Shown here: positions 16,520 through 24,496 of the stretch, piece after piece
Layout of the letters: each line of letters starts with the position of its first letter
Position numbering within the stretch: the stretch's first letter is position 1
From: Actinomycetes bacterium
Lineage (GTDB): Bacteria > Actinomycetota > Acidimicrobiia > Acidimicrobiales > Acidimicrobilacustridaceae
Direction of reading: 5' to 3'
NCBI GenBank assembly: GCA_029782145.1
Contig: JAKOVH010000031.1
Span: 1 to 64,000, forward strand
DNA: 64,000 bases
Position numbers and translations under genes: made by a program
Notes under the pieces: generated by a model
The model's input: the letters and a program-made list of their open reading frames with translations, nothing else
Databases searched by the model: none
What the model was told of the DNA's origin: nothing

Positions 16520-16525
16520 ACGCTA
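16520..16525 (-). promoter_or_regulatory. -10 hexamer TAGCGT that includes the upstream gene's stop codon
   Basis: Minus-strand TAGCGT, 7 nt before the DUF3151 GTG. Its TAG is the in-frame stop of the alpha/beta hydrolase. Confidence 0.45.
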
Positions 16526-17329
16526 GAGGGCGGGCCGGCTCGCCGGCCGCGCCTCGTGCGCCCGCTCGAGGCCGCGCCGCACGAGGGCGGCGAAGTCCTC
16601 CGGGTGGCTGGTGTGGGCACCGTGGCCGGCTCCCTCGAGCAGCACCAGCTCGGCCCCGGGGATCTGCTCGGACAGCACCGCACCGGCCCGCCGCCGGTAC
16701 TCGTCGGCGTCGGCGCCTCGCGAGATCGTGGTCGGCACCGAGATCTCGACCGGCACGAAGGGGGCCGACCTCCGCACGGTCGACAGCTCGGCCACGAGGG
16801 CGGCGCCCTCCTCGCGCCGGCGCTGCCGGGTGGCCTCGGGGAGCGAGGCCCACACCTCGGCGCCCGCCACCCGCCGCATGAAGCGCTCGGCGGCGACGGC
16901 CGGCTCGTCCTCCTCGAGCGGGCCGGTGCCCGGTCCGCGGCGGGGCCACCAGTCGGTCCACGACAGCGGCGACTCGTAGGCCACCACGGCCGCGACCAGG
17001 TCGGGGCGCCGGTGGGCGGCGGCCAGGGCGATGGTGCCGCCGAGGCTGTGGCCGGCGACGACTGCGGGCTCCTCCCGCTCGGACGCGACGCGCTCGAGCA
17101 CGGCGAGCAGGTCGGCGACGTGGCCCTCGATGTCGACGGGTTCTCCGGCGGCGGATCGGCCGTAGCCACGGCGGTCGTAGACCCACCAGTCGACGTCGGG
17201 CAGCAGCCGCGTGACCCGCAGGAAGGCAGCGCCGCGGTCCATGGCGCCGTGGACGAAGACCACCGGTGGCCCGTCGGGCCGGCCGCCCCGGCCGAGGTGC
17301 AGGCCCTCGGCGCCCACCGACCGTTGCAC
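16523..17329 (-). CDS. Alpha/beta hydrolase
   Basis: A 268-residue alpha/beta-fold hydrolase without signal peptide. VVFVHGAMDRG (oxyanion hole, near 23-33), nucleophile elbow AGHSLGG (serine near residue 95), a catalytic Asp in the region after ISVPTTISRGAD, and His in GAGHGAHTSHPEDF near the end are all visible. The cap region is rich in Trp and Arg (ESPLSWTDWWPRR). It could be an esterase, lipase or epoxide-hydrolase-like enzyme; the substrate cannot be inferred. The GTG start is 2 bases after the pyruvate kinase stop, so it is read on the pyk transcript. Confidence 0.9.
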   Translation of the reverse strand: MQRSVGAEGLHLGRGGRPDGPPVVFVHGAMDRGAAFLRVTRLLPDVDWWVYDRRGYGRSAAGEPVDIEGHVADLLAVLERVASEREEPAVVAGHSLGGTIALAAAHRRPDLVAAVVAYESPLSWTDWWPRRGPGTGPLEEDEPAVAAERFMRRVAGAEVWASLPEATRQRRREEGAALVAELSTVRRSAPFVPVEISVPTTISRGADADEYRRRAGAVLSEQIPGAELVLLEGAGHGAHTSHPEDFAALVRRGLERAHEARPASRPAL

Positions 17330-17331
17330 GT

Positions 17332-18768
17332 CTAAGGGATGTGGACGATCCGGACGGTGTCGGTCACCCGGCCCCGGTAGATGCCCGACCCGCCGAGCAC
17401 CACCACGAGGTCACCCGGGTGGACCTCGCCCAGGGCGACGGCCTGGTCGACGGCGTGCTGAGCCTGCTCCTCCTCGGTCATCCCCGGGTCGTCGAGCAGG
17501 TACGGGGTGGTGCCCCAGCTCATCGACAGCTGGTGCACGGTGCGGGGGTTCGTCGAGAAGCCGAGGATCTTCGCCCGGGGCCGGAAGCGGGCGATGGACC
17601 GCACGGTGAAGCCGCTGCGGGAGAGGCAGATGATGGCCGCCGCCTTGATCTCGCTGGCCGCCCGCTGGGCCGCCGAGGTCATGGCGTTGGTGATGGCGGT
17701 CTCCACGTCGTCGGTGGGCTCGAGGTGGAGGGTGGACAGCCACTGCGGCCAGCCCCCGTAGTCGAACTCCTCGTCGGCCCGCTCGGCGATGCGGGCCATC
17801 ACGTCGACGACGTGCACCGGGTCGTTCCCGATGGCCGTCTCCCCCGAGAGCATCACGGTGGAGCTGCCGTCGAACACGGCGTTGGCCACGTCGGAGGCCT
17901 CGGCGCGGGTGGGGCTCGGGGCGTGCACCATCGACTCGAGCATCTGGGTGGCGGTGATGACGGGCCGACCGACGGCGATGCAGCGCCGGATGATCTCCTT
18001 CTGCAGGTGCGGCAGGTCCTCGATGGGGAACTCCGAGCCGAGGTCGCCACGCGCCACCATGACCGCGCCGGAGGCCTCCACGATGGCGTCGAGGTTCTCG
18101 AAGGCGGCACGGGTCTCGATCTTGGCGACGACCAGCGGCCCCCGCGGGCTGGGCTCGACGCCGATGCGGCGCACGTCGTGGGCCGACCGCACGAACGACA
18201 GGGCGAGCATGTCGACCCCGACCTCGACGAAGGCGTCGGCGAGCCGCAGGTCCTCGGGGGTCGGCGTTGTGAGCCGCAGGCGATCGGACGGGATGTGGAT
18301 GCCGGGCCGGCCGGTGAGGTGGCCGCCGTGGATGACCCGCACGCCGATGCGGTCGCCCTGACGGCCGAGGGCCTGGACCTGCACGGCACCGTCGCCGAAG
18401 GTGAGAAGGTCGCCCTCGTGGACGTCGGTGAGCAGGTCGTCGTAGTCCACCTCGACCACCTCGGGCGTGCTCGTGCCCCGTCCCGGGGTGAGGAAGAGCT
18501 CCTGGCCCTCCAGCAGCGAGATGCCCGCCTCGGGCATGTGCCCCACCCGCACCTTTGGCCCGGGCAGGTCGACGAGGATGCCGACCGGCCGGCCCAGGTC
18601 GTGGGCGACGCGCCGGATGCGGTGGTAGCGCTCCAGCGCCAGCTCGACCGACTCGTGGGAGAGGTTGATCCGGGCGATGTCCATCCCGGCCTGGATGAGG
18701 CCCTTGAGGGTGCGCTCGTCCTCCGACGCAGGGCCGATGGTGGCGATGATCTTCGTCCGGCGAGCCAT
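17332..18768 (-). CDS. pyk: Pyruvate kinase
   Basis: Converts phosphoenolpyruvate and ADP to pyruvate and ATP, the last step of glycolysis. The 478 residues match the family's usual length. Seen in order: RTKIIATIGPAS and ARINLSHES (A domain start), the B-domain insertion, VAKIETRAAFENLD, VARGDLG, ITATQMLESM (active-site lysine/threonine helices), AVFDGSSTVMLSGETA, and an allosteric C domain ending in a beta strand. The ATG at 18768 gives the canonical N-terminus; an upstream start at 18801 would add 11 non-conserved residues. A TAGCGT hexamer 8 nt before the ATG suggests a leaderless promoter, so pyk can lead the six-gene run down to RNase D. Confidence 0.97.
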   Translation of the reverse strand: MARRTKIIATIGPASEDERTLKGLIQAGMDIARINLSHESVELALERYHRIRRVAHDLGRPVGILVDLPGPKVRVGHMPEAGISLLEGQELFLTPGRGTSTPEVVEVDYDDLLTDVHEGDLLTFGDGAVQVQALGRQGDRIGVRVIHGGHLTGRPGIHIPSDRLRLTTPTPEDLRLADAFVEVGVDMLALSFVRSAHDVRRIGVEPSPRGPLVVAKIETRAAFENLDAIVEASGAVMVARGDLGSEFPIEDLPHLQKEIIRRCIAVGRPVITATQMLESMVHAPSPTRAEASDVANAVFDGSSTVMLSGETAIGNDPVHVVDVMARIAERADEEFDYGGWPQWLSTLHLEPTDDVETAITNAMTSAAQRAASEIKAAAIICLSRSGFTVRSIARFRPRAKILGFSTNPRTVHQLSMSWGTTPYLLDDPGMTEEEQAQHAVDQAVALGEVHPGDLVVVLGGSGIYRGRVTDTVRIVHIP

Positions 18769-18776
18769 GGCGCCCA

Positions 18777-18782
18777 ACGCTA
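18777..18782 (-). promoter_or_regulatory. -10 hexamer TAGCGT, leaderless start of pyk
   Basis: Minus-strand TAGCGT with 8 nt to the ATG at 18768; it lies in the 73-bp gap after the SirB1-like gene. Confidence 0.5.
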
Positions 18783-18841
18783 CCGGTCCCCGCACCGCCA
18801 CCGGTGGCCATGGTGCGAGGGGGGACGCGGGCTCCCCGTCG

Positions 18842-19627
18842 TCAGTTCAGGCGCGAACGGAGCCGGTCGGCGGCGTGGCGGTAGCTGCCGGCCACCGGTC
18901 CCGGCGCCTCGAGGGCGAGGCCGTCGAGCCACCGGCCGGCCGCCGCGAACTCCCCCGCCGCGGCCAAGGCGTGGGCGACCTCGGCGCGGTCCTCGAGCGA
19001 CGCGCCCGGCACCGCGGCGCGCAGCCGCAGGGCCCACAGGCGGCTGCGAGCGTCGCGCCGGGCGCCGAAGACGGCGACCAGGTTGTTGAGCATGCGCACC
19101 ACGATCGTGTGGGCGCCGACCGGGCTCAGCATCGCCGGAGCGAACGTGGCGTCGGCGCCGTGCAGCGCGTGGAACAGGGCGCGGGCGCCGGCCCGGTCGA
19201 GCACCTGGCCGCCGGCGTAGGGGTCGACGAAGAGGTCCTCGTCGTGGGCGTCGCGCACGAGGAAGTGCCCGGGCATGCCGACGCCCACGAGCTCGACGCC
19301 TCGCCGCTGGGCCACGGCGATGGTGAGCACCGACAACGTGATCGGGATGCCCCGCCGGGTGGCGACGACGCGGTCGAGGTAGGAGTTGGCCGGGTCGTAG
19401 TAGTCGTCGACGTTGCCTCGGAAGCCCAGCCGCCCGAACAGCTGGCCGAGCACCGCCGGGAGGGTGTCGTCGTCGCAGCCTGCCGCCAGCCGGTCGAGGG
19501 CGCGGAGCTCGGCCTCGACGTCGAGGTCGGGCCGGGCGTGGGCGGCGACGAGCAGCGCCGCCCGGTCGAGCGCCACCTCCGCCTCGGGCCGGGCGACGAG
19601 CTCGGCGAAGGCGGCGGTCGGGTCCAC
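18842..19627 (-). CDS. SirB1/transglutaminase-like protein (COG2912 type)
   Basis: A 261-residue cytosolic protein of the SirB1 N-terminal (transglutaminase-like) family. The diagnostic stretch is DDYYDPANSYLDRVVATRRGIPITLSVL, followed by VGMPGHFLV and DLFVDPYAGG. In true transglutaminases a Cys-His-Asp triad sits here; the His of GHFLV and Asp of FVDP are kept but no cysteine is seen in the SYLD segment, so it is probably non-catalytic. A helical tail of TPR-like repeats (AEVAHALAAAGEFAAAGRWLDGL) follows. Start GTG 19627 has TACCCT 7 nt upstream. Divergent from GDPD; likely upstream member of the pyk run. Function unknown. Confidence 0.85.
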   Translation of the reverse strand: MDPTAAFAELVARPEAEVALDRAALLVAAHARPDLDVEAELRALDRLAAGCDDDTLPAVLGQLFGRLGFRGNVDDYYDPANSYLDRVVATRRGIPITLSVLTIAVAQRRGVELVGVGMPGHFLVRDAHDEDLFVDPYAGGQVLDRAGARALFHALHGADATFAPAMLSPVGAHTIVVRMLNNLVAVFGARRDARSRLWALRLRAAVPGASLEDRAEVAHALAAAGEFAAAGRWLDGLALEAPGPVAGSYRHAADRLRSRLN

Positions 19628-19634
19628 CGGAGCG

Positions 19635-19640
19635 AGGGTA
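19635..19640 (-). promoter_or_regulatory. -10 hexamer TACCCT, leaderless start of SirB1-like gene
   Basis: Minus-strand TACCCT, 7 nt before GTG 19627, back-to-back with the GDPD promoter. Confidence 0.5.
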
Positions 19641-19675
19641 CCGGGAGCGCCGAGCGGCGGCGCCGGCGTCGGCCC

Positions 19676-19681
19676 TACCGT
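19676..19681 (+). promoter_or_regulatory. -10 hexamer TACCGT, leaderless start of GDPD gene
   Basis: TACCGT ends 6 nt before the GTG at 19688; it decides this start over longer readings. Confidence 0.55.
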
Positions 19682-19687
19682 GACGGC

Positions 19688-20458
19688 GTGGACCGCCCTG
19701 CGCCGTGCCCGTTCCTCGACCATCCCGGACCGATCCCGTTCGCCCACCGGGGCGGGGCCGGCGAGTGGCCGGAGAACACCATGCCGGCCTTCGCCGGGGC
19801 GGTCGCCCTCGGCTACCGCTACGTCGAGACCGACGTGCACGCGACCGCCGACGGGGTGGTGCTCGCGTTCCACGACGACCACCTCGACCGCGTCACCGAC
19901 CGCACGGGCGCCATCGCCGAGCTGCCCTGGAGCGAGGTGCGCCAGGCCCGCGTCGACGGGCGCGAGCCCATCCCCCTGCTGGAGGAGCTGCTCGCCACGT
20001 GGCCCGAGCTGCGAGTGAACATCGACCCCAAGCACGACGCCGTGGTCGAGCCGCTGGCGTCGGTGCTGGTGCGCGCCGGCGCCATCGACCGGGTGTGCGT
20101 CGGGTCGTTCTCCGAGCGCCGCCTCGAACGGCTGCGCTCCATGCTCGGCCCCGAGCTGTGCACCTCGCTCGGGCCGGCTGCGGTCGCCCGCCTGCGGGCG
20201 GCCAGCTTCGGCCTCGGGCACCGCCGACCCGACGGCTGCTGCGTCCAGGTGCCGCTGCACGCCAAGGGCGTCACCATCGTCGACGACCGCCTGGTGCGCA
20301 CCGCGCACCGCCTCGGCCTGGCCGTGCACGTGTGGACGATCGACGACCCGGTGACGATGCACCGCCTGCTCGACCTCGGCGTCGACGGCATCATGACCGA
20401 CCGCCCGGCGGTGCTGCGCGACGTCCTCGAGCGCCGCGGCCAGTGGTTCCCCGCCTGA
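19688..20458 (+). CDS. Glycerophosphodiester phosphodiesterase
   Basis: Hydrolyses glycerophosphodiesters from phospholipid turnover to glycerol 3-phosphate and an alcohol. The 256-residue protein has the GDPD metal and catalytic signatures: H20-R21 with E30-N31 (AHRGGAGEWPENT), E47 and D49 (YVETDVH), then H62-D63-D64. Strands RVNIDPKHD and VHVWTIDDP complete the TIM barrel, ending MTDRPAVL. No signal peptide, so it acts in the cytosol. GTG 19688 was chosen because a TACCGT hexamer lies exactly 6 nt upstream; the open frame extends much further back but antisense to the SirB1-like gene. Confidence 0.94.
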   Translation: MDRPAPCPFLDHPGPIPFAHRGGAGEWPENTMPAFAGAVALGYRYVETDVHATADGVVLAFHDDHLDRVTDRTGAIAELPWSEVRQARVDGREPIPLLEELLATWPELRVNIDPKHDAVVEPLASVLVRAGAIDRVCVGSFSERRLERLRSMLGPELCTSLGPAAVARLRAASFGLGHRRPDGCCVQVPLHAKGVTIVDDRLVRTAHRLGLAVHVWTIDDPVTMHRLLDLGVDGIMTDRPAVLRDVLERRGQWFPA

Positions 20459-20483
20459 CCGCCATCTCCCTCCCACCCGTTCC

Positions 20484-20523
20484 TGTGCCCGATCCTGTCC
20501 CTGGAGGGACCGATCCGGGCACA
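20484..20523. terminator. Imperfect hairpin between convergent genes
   Basis: TGTGCCC-GATC..GTCCCT (20484-20502) pairs with AGGGAC.GATC.GGGCACA (20505-20523). The right arm is also the first part of the tandem repeat that follows. Confidence 0.55.
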
Positions 20524-20612
20524 AGTTGGCGGTGGTCGGAGCAGGATCCGGGCACAGGTTGGCGGTGGGTCAGAGCAGGATCCGGGCACAGGTTGGCGGT
20601 GGGTCAGAGCAG
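20512..20612. repeat. Three tandem 33/34-bp repeats containing the 3' end of the GlcD-type gene
   Basis: Units at 20512-20544 (33 bp), 20545-20578 and 20579-20612 (34 bp each) start GATCCGGGCACA and end GTGGGTCAGAGCAG. The second and third are identical and the first differs at a few positions. The third unit contains the last codons and the TGA stop of the downstream minus-strand gene; the outer copies therefore look like duplicated gene ends. Confidence 0.85.
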
Positions 20613-21983
20613 GACGTGGGGGTTGAGGGTGCCGTTGGGGTCGAGGGCTCGCTTCACGGCACGGAAGACGTCGAGCTCGGCGGCGCTGCGCTGGCGGACC
20701 AGCCACCGGCGCTTGGCCGTGCCGATGCCGTGCTCGGCGCTGATCGAGCCACCCGAGGCCACCACCAGGCCCAGCACGGCGTCGTCGACCGAGTCGTCGT
20801 CGGGGTCGACGCCGGTGACGTTCACGTGCACGTTGCCGTCGCCGACGTGGCCGAACAGCCAGCACGCCGCCCCCGGCGCCACCCGCTCGACGACGCGGGG
20901 CACCTCCTCCACGAACCTCGCCAGCGCGCCGAGCGGCACGGTGACGTCGAGCTTGTGGGGCGGGCCCAGCGTGGCGATCGCCGACGTGTGCTCCTCTCGG
21001 TAGGCCCACAGCGCGGCCCGGCGGGCGGCGTCGGTGGCCACCGCCACGTCGAGCGGCGCCGGGCCGGCATGCAGCGCCTCCGCCAGGGCGTCGGTCGGGT
21101 CGGCGCGGCCCGACGCCTCGTAGAGCACGTAGACCGGGTGGTCGTTAGGGAAGGGTGCCGGCCGGCCGGACACCGCTCGCACCAGCGCCATCCCGTCGCC
21201 GAGGACCAGCTCCGCCGCGTCGAGCGCGTCGAGGTGGCGGCGCAGCGAGGCCGTGGCCGAGACGGCCTCGGCGACGCTCGCGAACGCGCAGAGGGCCACC
21301 ACGGTGTGCGCCGGCGCCGGGACCAGCGCCAGCCGGGCGGCGGTGATCACCGCCAGCGTGCCCTCCGACCCGCACAGCAGGCCGGGCAGGTCGTAGCCGG
21401 TGTTGTCCTTGGTGAGCCCGCTCAGGTGGCTGAGCACCCGCCCGTCGGCGGTGACGGCCTCGACGCCCACCACCTGACGGCGGGTCGGGCCCCAGCGCAG
21501 CACGTGCACCCCGCCCGCGTTGGTGGCGATGGTGCCGCCCACCGTCGCGGTGTCGCGGGCGGCGAGGTCGACGGGGTAGGCCAGCCCGGCCGCGGCGGCG
21601 TGGCGCTGCAGGGCGGCCAGGGTGACGCCCGCACCCACCGTGACCTGCGAGGCCACCTCGTCGACCGGCCCGAGCTGGTCGAGCCGGCGCAGCGACAGCA
21701 CCACCTCGCCGTGGAGCGGGACGCTGCCGCCGACCAGTCCGGTGTTGCCGCCCTGGGGCACGACCGCGACCCCGGCGGCGTCGCACGCGGCGACCACCGC
21801 CGCCACCTCCGCCGTGCTCCCCGGCCGCACCACCGCCGGGGTGGCACCGCGGAACCGGCCCGTCCAGTCGACCTCGTGGCCCGCCCGCAGGTCGGGCTCG
21901 ACCACCAGGTGGCGGGGTCCCACGATGGCGCCGAGCACCTGGGCGAGCCCGCCGGGGAGGGCCGCGGCGGCAGGGCTCGACAT
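20604..21983 (-). CDS. FAD-binding oxidoreductase, GlcD / D-lactate dehydrogenase type
   Basis: Flavoprotein of the VAO/PCMH family, 459 residues, oxidising a 2-hydroxyacid (glycolate, D-lactate or D-2-hydroxyglutarate). The N-terminal FAD-binding half has VPQGGNTGLVGGS, GLAYPVDLAARDTATVGGTIATNAGG and LLCGSEGTLAVIT. The C-terminal half has the family's HVGDGNVHVNV and SISAEHGIGTAKR substrate/metal motifs. The latter pair favours D-lactate or D-2-hydroxyglutarate dehydrogenase over other members. No iron-sulfur GlcF partner is nearby. The ATG at 21983 has CACGAT 6 nt upstream. Its last two codons and stop lie in a tandemly repeated 34-bp unit. Confidence 0.93.
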   Translation of the reverse strand: MSSPAAAALPGGLAQVLGAIVGPRHLVVEPDLRAGHEVDWTGRFRGATPAVVRPGSTAEVAAVVAACDAAGVAVVPQGGNTGLVGGSVPLHGEVVLSLRRLDQLGPVDEVASQVTVGAGVTLAALQRHAAAAGLAYPVDLAARDTATVGGTIATNAGGVHVLRWGPTRRQVVGVEAVTADGRVLSHLSGLTKDNTGYDLPGLLCGSEGTLAVITAARLALVPAPAHTVVALCAFASVAEAVSATASLRRHLDALDAAELVLGDGMALVRAVSGRPAPFPNDHPVYVLYEASGRADPTDALAEALHAGPAPLDVAVATDAARRAALWAYREEHTSAIATLGPPHKLDVTVPLGALARFVEEVPRVVERVAPGAACWLFGHVGDGNVHVNVTGVDPDDDSVDDAVLGLVVASGGSISAEHGIGTAKRRWLVRQRSAAELDVFRAVKRALDPNGTLNPHVLL

Positions 21984-21989
21984 GCACCC

Positions 21990-21995
21990 ATCGTG
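21990..21995 (-). promoter_or_regulatory. -10-like hexamer CACGAT, leaderless start of GlcD-type gene
   Basis: Minus-strand CACGAT, 6 nt before ATG 21983. Confidence 0.45.
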
Positions 21996-22032
21996 GCCCG
22001 TGACCGACGACCGACGAAAGGTTGGTCTCCCG

Positions 22033-23421
22033 ATGGCCGATGATGTGGTCGTGGCCCGGCCCCTCCGTCTCGCGCGCCCGCGCTTGCGTGTCGCCGCCGT
22101 CGCCCTCCTGGCGCTGGTGGGCACGGTGGGCGCGGCCCTGCCCGGCGCGGGGCCGGCGGCCGCCCAGGAGTCGATCGTCATCGACGATCCGCGCCTCGAC
22201 CCCTCCCTGGCCGGTGTGCAGGTCGACGGCGACGGCTACCGCAAGGCCCTCGCCGCCTGGCGGGTCGCCGACGCCCACCGGGCCGACGCCGAGGCCCGCC
22301 TGGCCACCGCCACCGCCGAGACCGACTCGCTGACCGCCGAGCAGGACCGCCTCACCGCCGAGATCGACGACGCCGGCCAGCGCGGGGAGGCGGCGCGCGT
22401 CGAGCTCGAGGCGCGCCGGCGCTCGCTGCGGACCGTGGCCGTGGAGACCTACGTCCAGGGCCGCGAGCGTGGCACCGACGACCTGCTCCGCGGCGCAGGG
22501 CAGGCCAGCGAGACCGCCCGCCAGGACACCTTCGTCGACGACATCGCCGAGCGGCGGGCCGAGCAGGTGCGCGCGGCGAGGGCGACGATCGACGACACCG
22601 ACGCCACCATCGCACGCGACACCGCCTCGCGAGCCACGGTGCAGGAGCGCCTGGCCGTCGCCACGTCGCTGCGCGACGAGCTCGCCCAAAAGGTCGCCGC
22701 GGTGCGCGGCGCCGCCGCCAACGCCCGCCGCAGCCTGGCCGACTGGCGCCTGGCGGCCGACGTGGCGGGCACCGACCTGCCCCTCGTGGCCCTCGACGCC
22801 TACGTGAAAGCCGCGGCGCGCACCGCCATGGAGAATCCCGACTGCGGCCTGCGCTGGACGGGCCTGGCCGGCATCGGGAAGGTCGAGAGCGGGCACGGGT
22901 CCTTCGCCGGTTCACGGTTGACGGCGAACGGCTCGACCAGCCAGCCGATCGTCGGCATCCCCCTGGACGGCACGAACAACACCGCCGCCATCGGCGACAC
23001 CGACGGCGGCGCGCTCGACGGTGACCCCGACGTCGACCGGGCCGTGGGCCCGATGCAGTTCATCCCCGGCTCGTGGCGGACGATGGGCCGTGACGGCAAC
23101 GGCGACGGGAAGGCCGATCCCTCCAACATCTACGACGCCGCGCTGGCCGCGGCCGGCCTGCTGTGCCGCGCCGGCGGCTCGAACCTCGACGCCGACGCCG
23201 GCCTGCGCCGGGCGGCCCTGGGGTACAACAACTCGGCGTCGTACGCCGACCTCGTCGTGCGCACCGCCCGCGGCTACGCCGAGCGGGAGGCCACCATCAT
23301 CCCGCCGCCTCCGCCCCCGCCACCAGCGGTGGCCCCGCCGAGCACGCCGGCCGACCTCGCCGCCGGGGCGAGCGCCGCGGCCGCCCCTACGGCCGATGCC
23401 GCAGCCGCCCCGGCGGGCTGA
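22033..23421 (+). CDS. Secreted coiled-coil lytic transglycosylase (MltB/SLT_2-like)
   Basis: Exported 462-residue cell-wall enzyme. A basic N-terminus and hydrophobic segment (VAAVALLALVGTVGAALPGAG) ending ...AAAQES form a signal peptide. Residues ~70-250 are a long alpha-helical coiled coil of the RipA/NlpC-associated type. Residues ~265-420 are an MltB-like lysozyme fold with catalytic Glu in GIGKVESGHGSF, then RAVGPMQFIPGSWR and LGYNNSASYADLV. A DGNGDGKADPSN loop resembles a calcium site. The end is Pro/Ala-rich (run of eight prolines). It likely cleaves peptidoglycan glycan strands. The ATG at 22033 has AAAGG upstream; the long in-frame extension before it is antisense to the GlcD-type gene. 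Confidence 0.9.
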   Translation: MADDVVVARPLRLARPRLRVAAVALLALVGTVGAALPGAGPAAAQESIVIDDPRLDPSLAGVQVDGDGYRKALAAWRVADAHRADAEARLATATAETDSLTAEQDRLTAEIDDAGQRGEAARVELEARRRSLRTVAVETYVQGRERGTDDLLRGAGQASETARQDTFVDDIAERRAEQVRAARATIDDTDATIARDTASRATVQERLAVATSLRDELAQKVAAVRGAAANARRSLADWRLAADVAGTDLPLVALDAYVKAAARTAMENPDCGLRWTGLAGIGKVESGHGSFAGSRLTANGSTSQPIVGIPLDGTNNTAAIGDTDGGALDGDPDVDRAVGPMQFIPGSWRTMGRDGNGDGKADPSNIYDAALAAAGLLCRAGGSNLDADAGLRRAALGYNNSASYADLVVRTARGYAEREATIIPPPPPPPPAVAPPSTPADLAAGASAAAAPTADAAAAPAG

Positions 23422-23441
23422 GCGAGGCCGCCCGGCGGTTA

Positions 23442-23470
23442 TTGACACCGTGGCAACGCCCTCGTAGCGT
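23442..23470 (+). promoter_or_regulatory. Consensus sigma-70/HrdB-type promoter of the peptide ABC operon
   Basis: A perfect -35 TTGACA (23442-23447), 17-bp spacer and -10 TAGCGT (23465-23470) precede the operon by ~70 bp, giving a leadered mRNA. This is the only textbook -35/-10 pair noticed in the window. Confidence 0.75.
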
Positions 23471-23542
23471 GCGCCCGACTGTGGCGACCGTCACACGACG
23501 CGTCGCCTCGCTCTCCCGCCGTTGCCGACCGAGGGGCCGCCG

Positions 23543-24496
23543 ATGCGATTCGTCCGCCAGAAGCTGCTGCAGCTCGTCGTCGTGCTGCTCTGCGTGACGT
23601 TCCTGTCCTTCCTGCTCCTCAACCTGCTGCCCGGCGACACGGCCGAGCGGATCTGCGCGGGCGCCGGGGGCCAGGAGTGCGTCGACCAGAAGCGGGCCGA
23701 GCTCCACCTCGACGACCCGATCCCCGTGCGCTACGTGCGCTGGCTCGGCAGCGCGGTGACCGGCGACCTCGGCTCGTCGGCCCGCAACGCCCAACCAGTC
23801 TGGGAGGCCCTCACCCAGCGCATGCCGGTCACCCTCGAGCTGCTCGTGTACTCGCAGTTCCTCGCCCTCGTGGTGGCGATCCCGCTCGGGCTCGTCGCCG
23901 CCCAGCGCGCCGGCGGGGTGTTCGACAGGGTGTCCACCACCGTGCTGTTCGGGCTGCTGTCGGTGCCGAACTTCATGCTGGCCCTGGTCCTCATCTTGAT
24001 CTTCCCGGTGAACCTCAAGCTGTTCCAGGCCACCGGCTACACCGAATTCACCGACGACCCGCTCAAGAGCCTGGGCTCGCTGTTCCTGCCGGCGCTGACC
24101 CTCGCCGTCGCCGAGATGGCCGTCTACATGCGCCTCCTGCGCACCGACATGATCGCCACGCTGCAGGAGGACTACATCACCATGGCCAAGGCCAAGGGCA
24201 TGCCGCCGCGCCGGGTGCTGCTGCGCCACGCCTTCAAGCCCTCGAGCTTCTCGCTGGTCACCGTGATGGGCCTCAACTTCGGCCGGCTCATCGGCGGCAC
24301 CTTGCTGATCGAGGTCATCTTCGGCATCAACGGCCTCGGCAAGTACACCGTCGACGGCATCCTCGGGCGCGACTACATCCCGGTGCAGGGAGCCGTGCTC
24401 GTCATCGCCGTCGGCTACGTCCTCATCAACTTCGCCATCGACATGCTCTACGCCGTGCTCGACCCCAGGATCCGCCATGCCCGCGCCCTCGCCTGA
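23543..24496 (+). CDS. Peptide ABC transporter permease, DppB/OppB type
   Basis: Inner-membrane permease, 317 residues with six predicted transmembrane helices, of a dipeptide/oligopeptide (or nickel) importer. The N-terminal FVRQKLLQLVVVLLCVTFLSFLLLNLLPGDTA is the standard OppB opening. The EAA loop that docks the ATPase is EDYITMAKAKGMPPRRVLLRHAFKPS. The periplasmic loop carries an unusual insert with two cysteines (ERICAGAGGQECVDQK). The ATG at 23543 follows GAGGGG with a 6-nt spacer; an upstream TTG would add seven residues. It is the first gene of a four-gene operon behind a strong promoter. Confidence 0.93.
   Translation: MRFVRQKLLQLVVVLLCVTFLSFLLLNLLPGDTAERICAGAGGQECVDQKRAELHLDDPIPVRYVRWLGSAVTGDLGSSARNAQPVWEALTQRMPVTLELLVYSQFLALVVAIPLGLVAAQRAGGVFDRVSTTVLFGLLSVPNFMLALVLILIFPVNLKLFQATGYTEFTDDPLKSLGSLFLPALTLAVAEMAVYMRLLRTDMIATLQEDYITMAKAKGMPPRRVLLRHAFKPSSFSLVTVMGLNFGRLIGGTLLIEVIFGINGLGKYTVDGILGRDYIPVQGAVLVIAVGYVLINFAIDMLYAVLDPRIRHARALA

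Noticed and set aside
20512-20612. CRISPR-like array of 34-bp repeats
   Set aside because: The units are directly adjacent with no spacers, and the last one is the 3' end of a gene.
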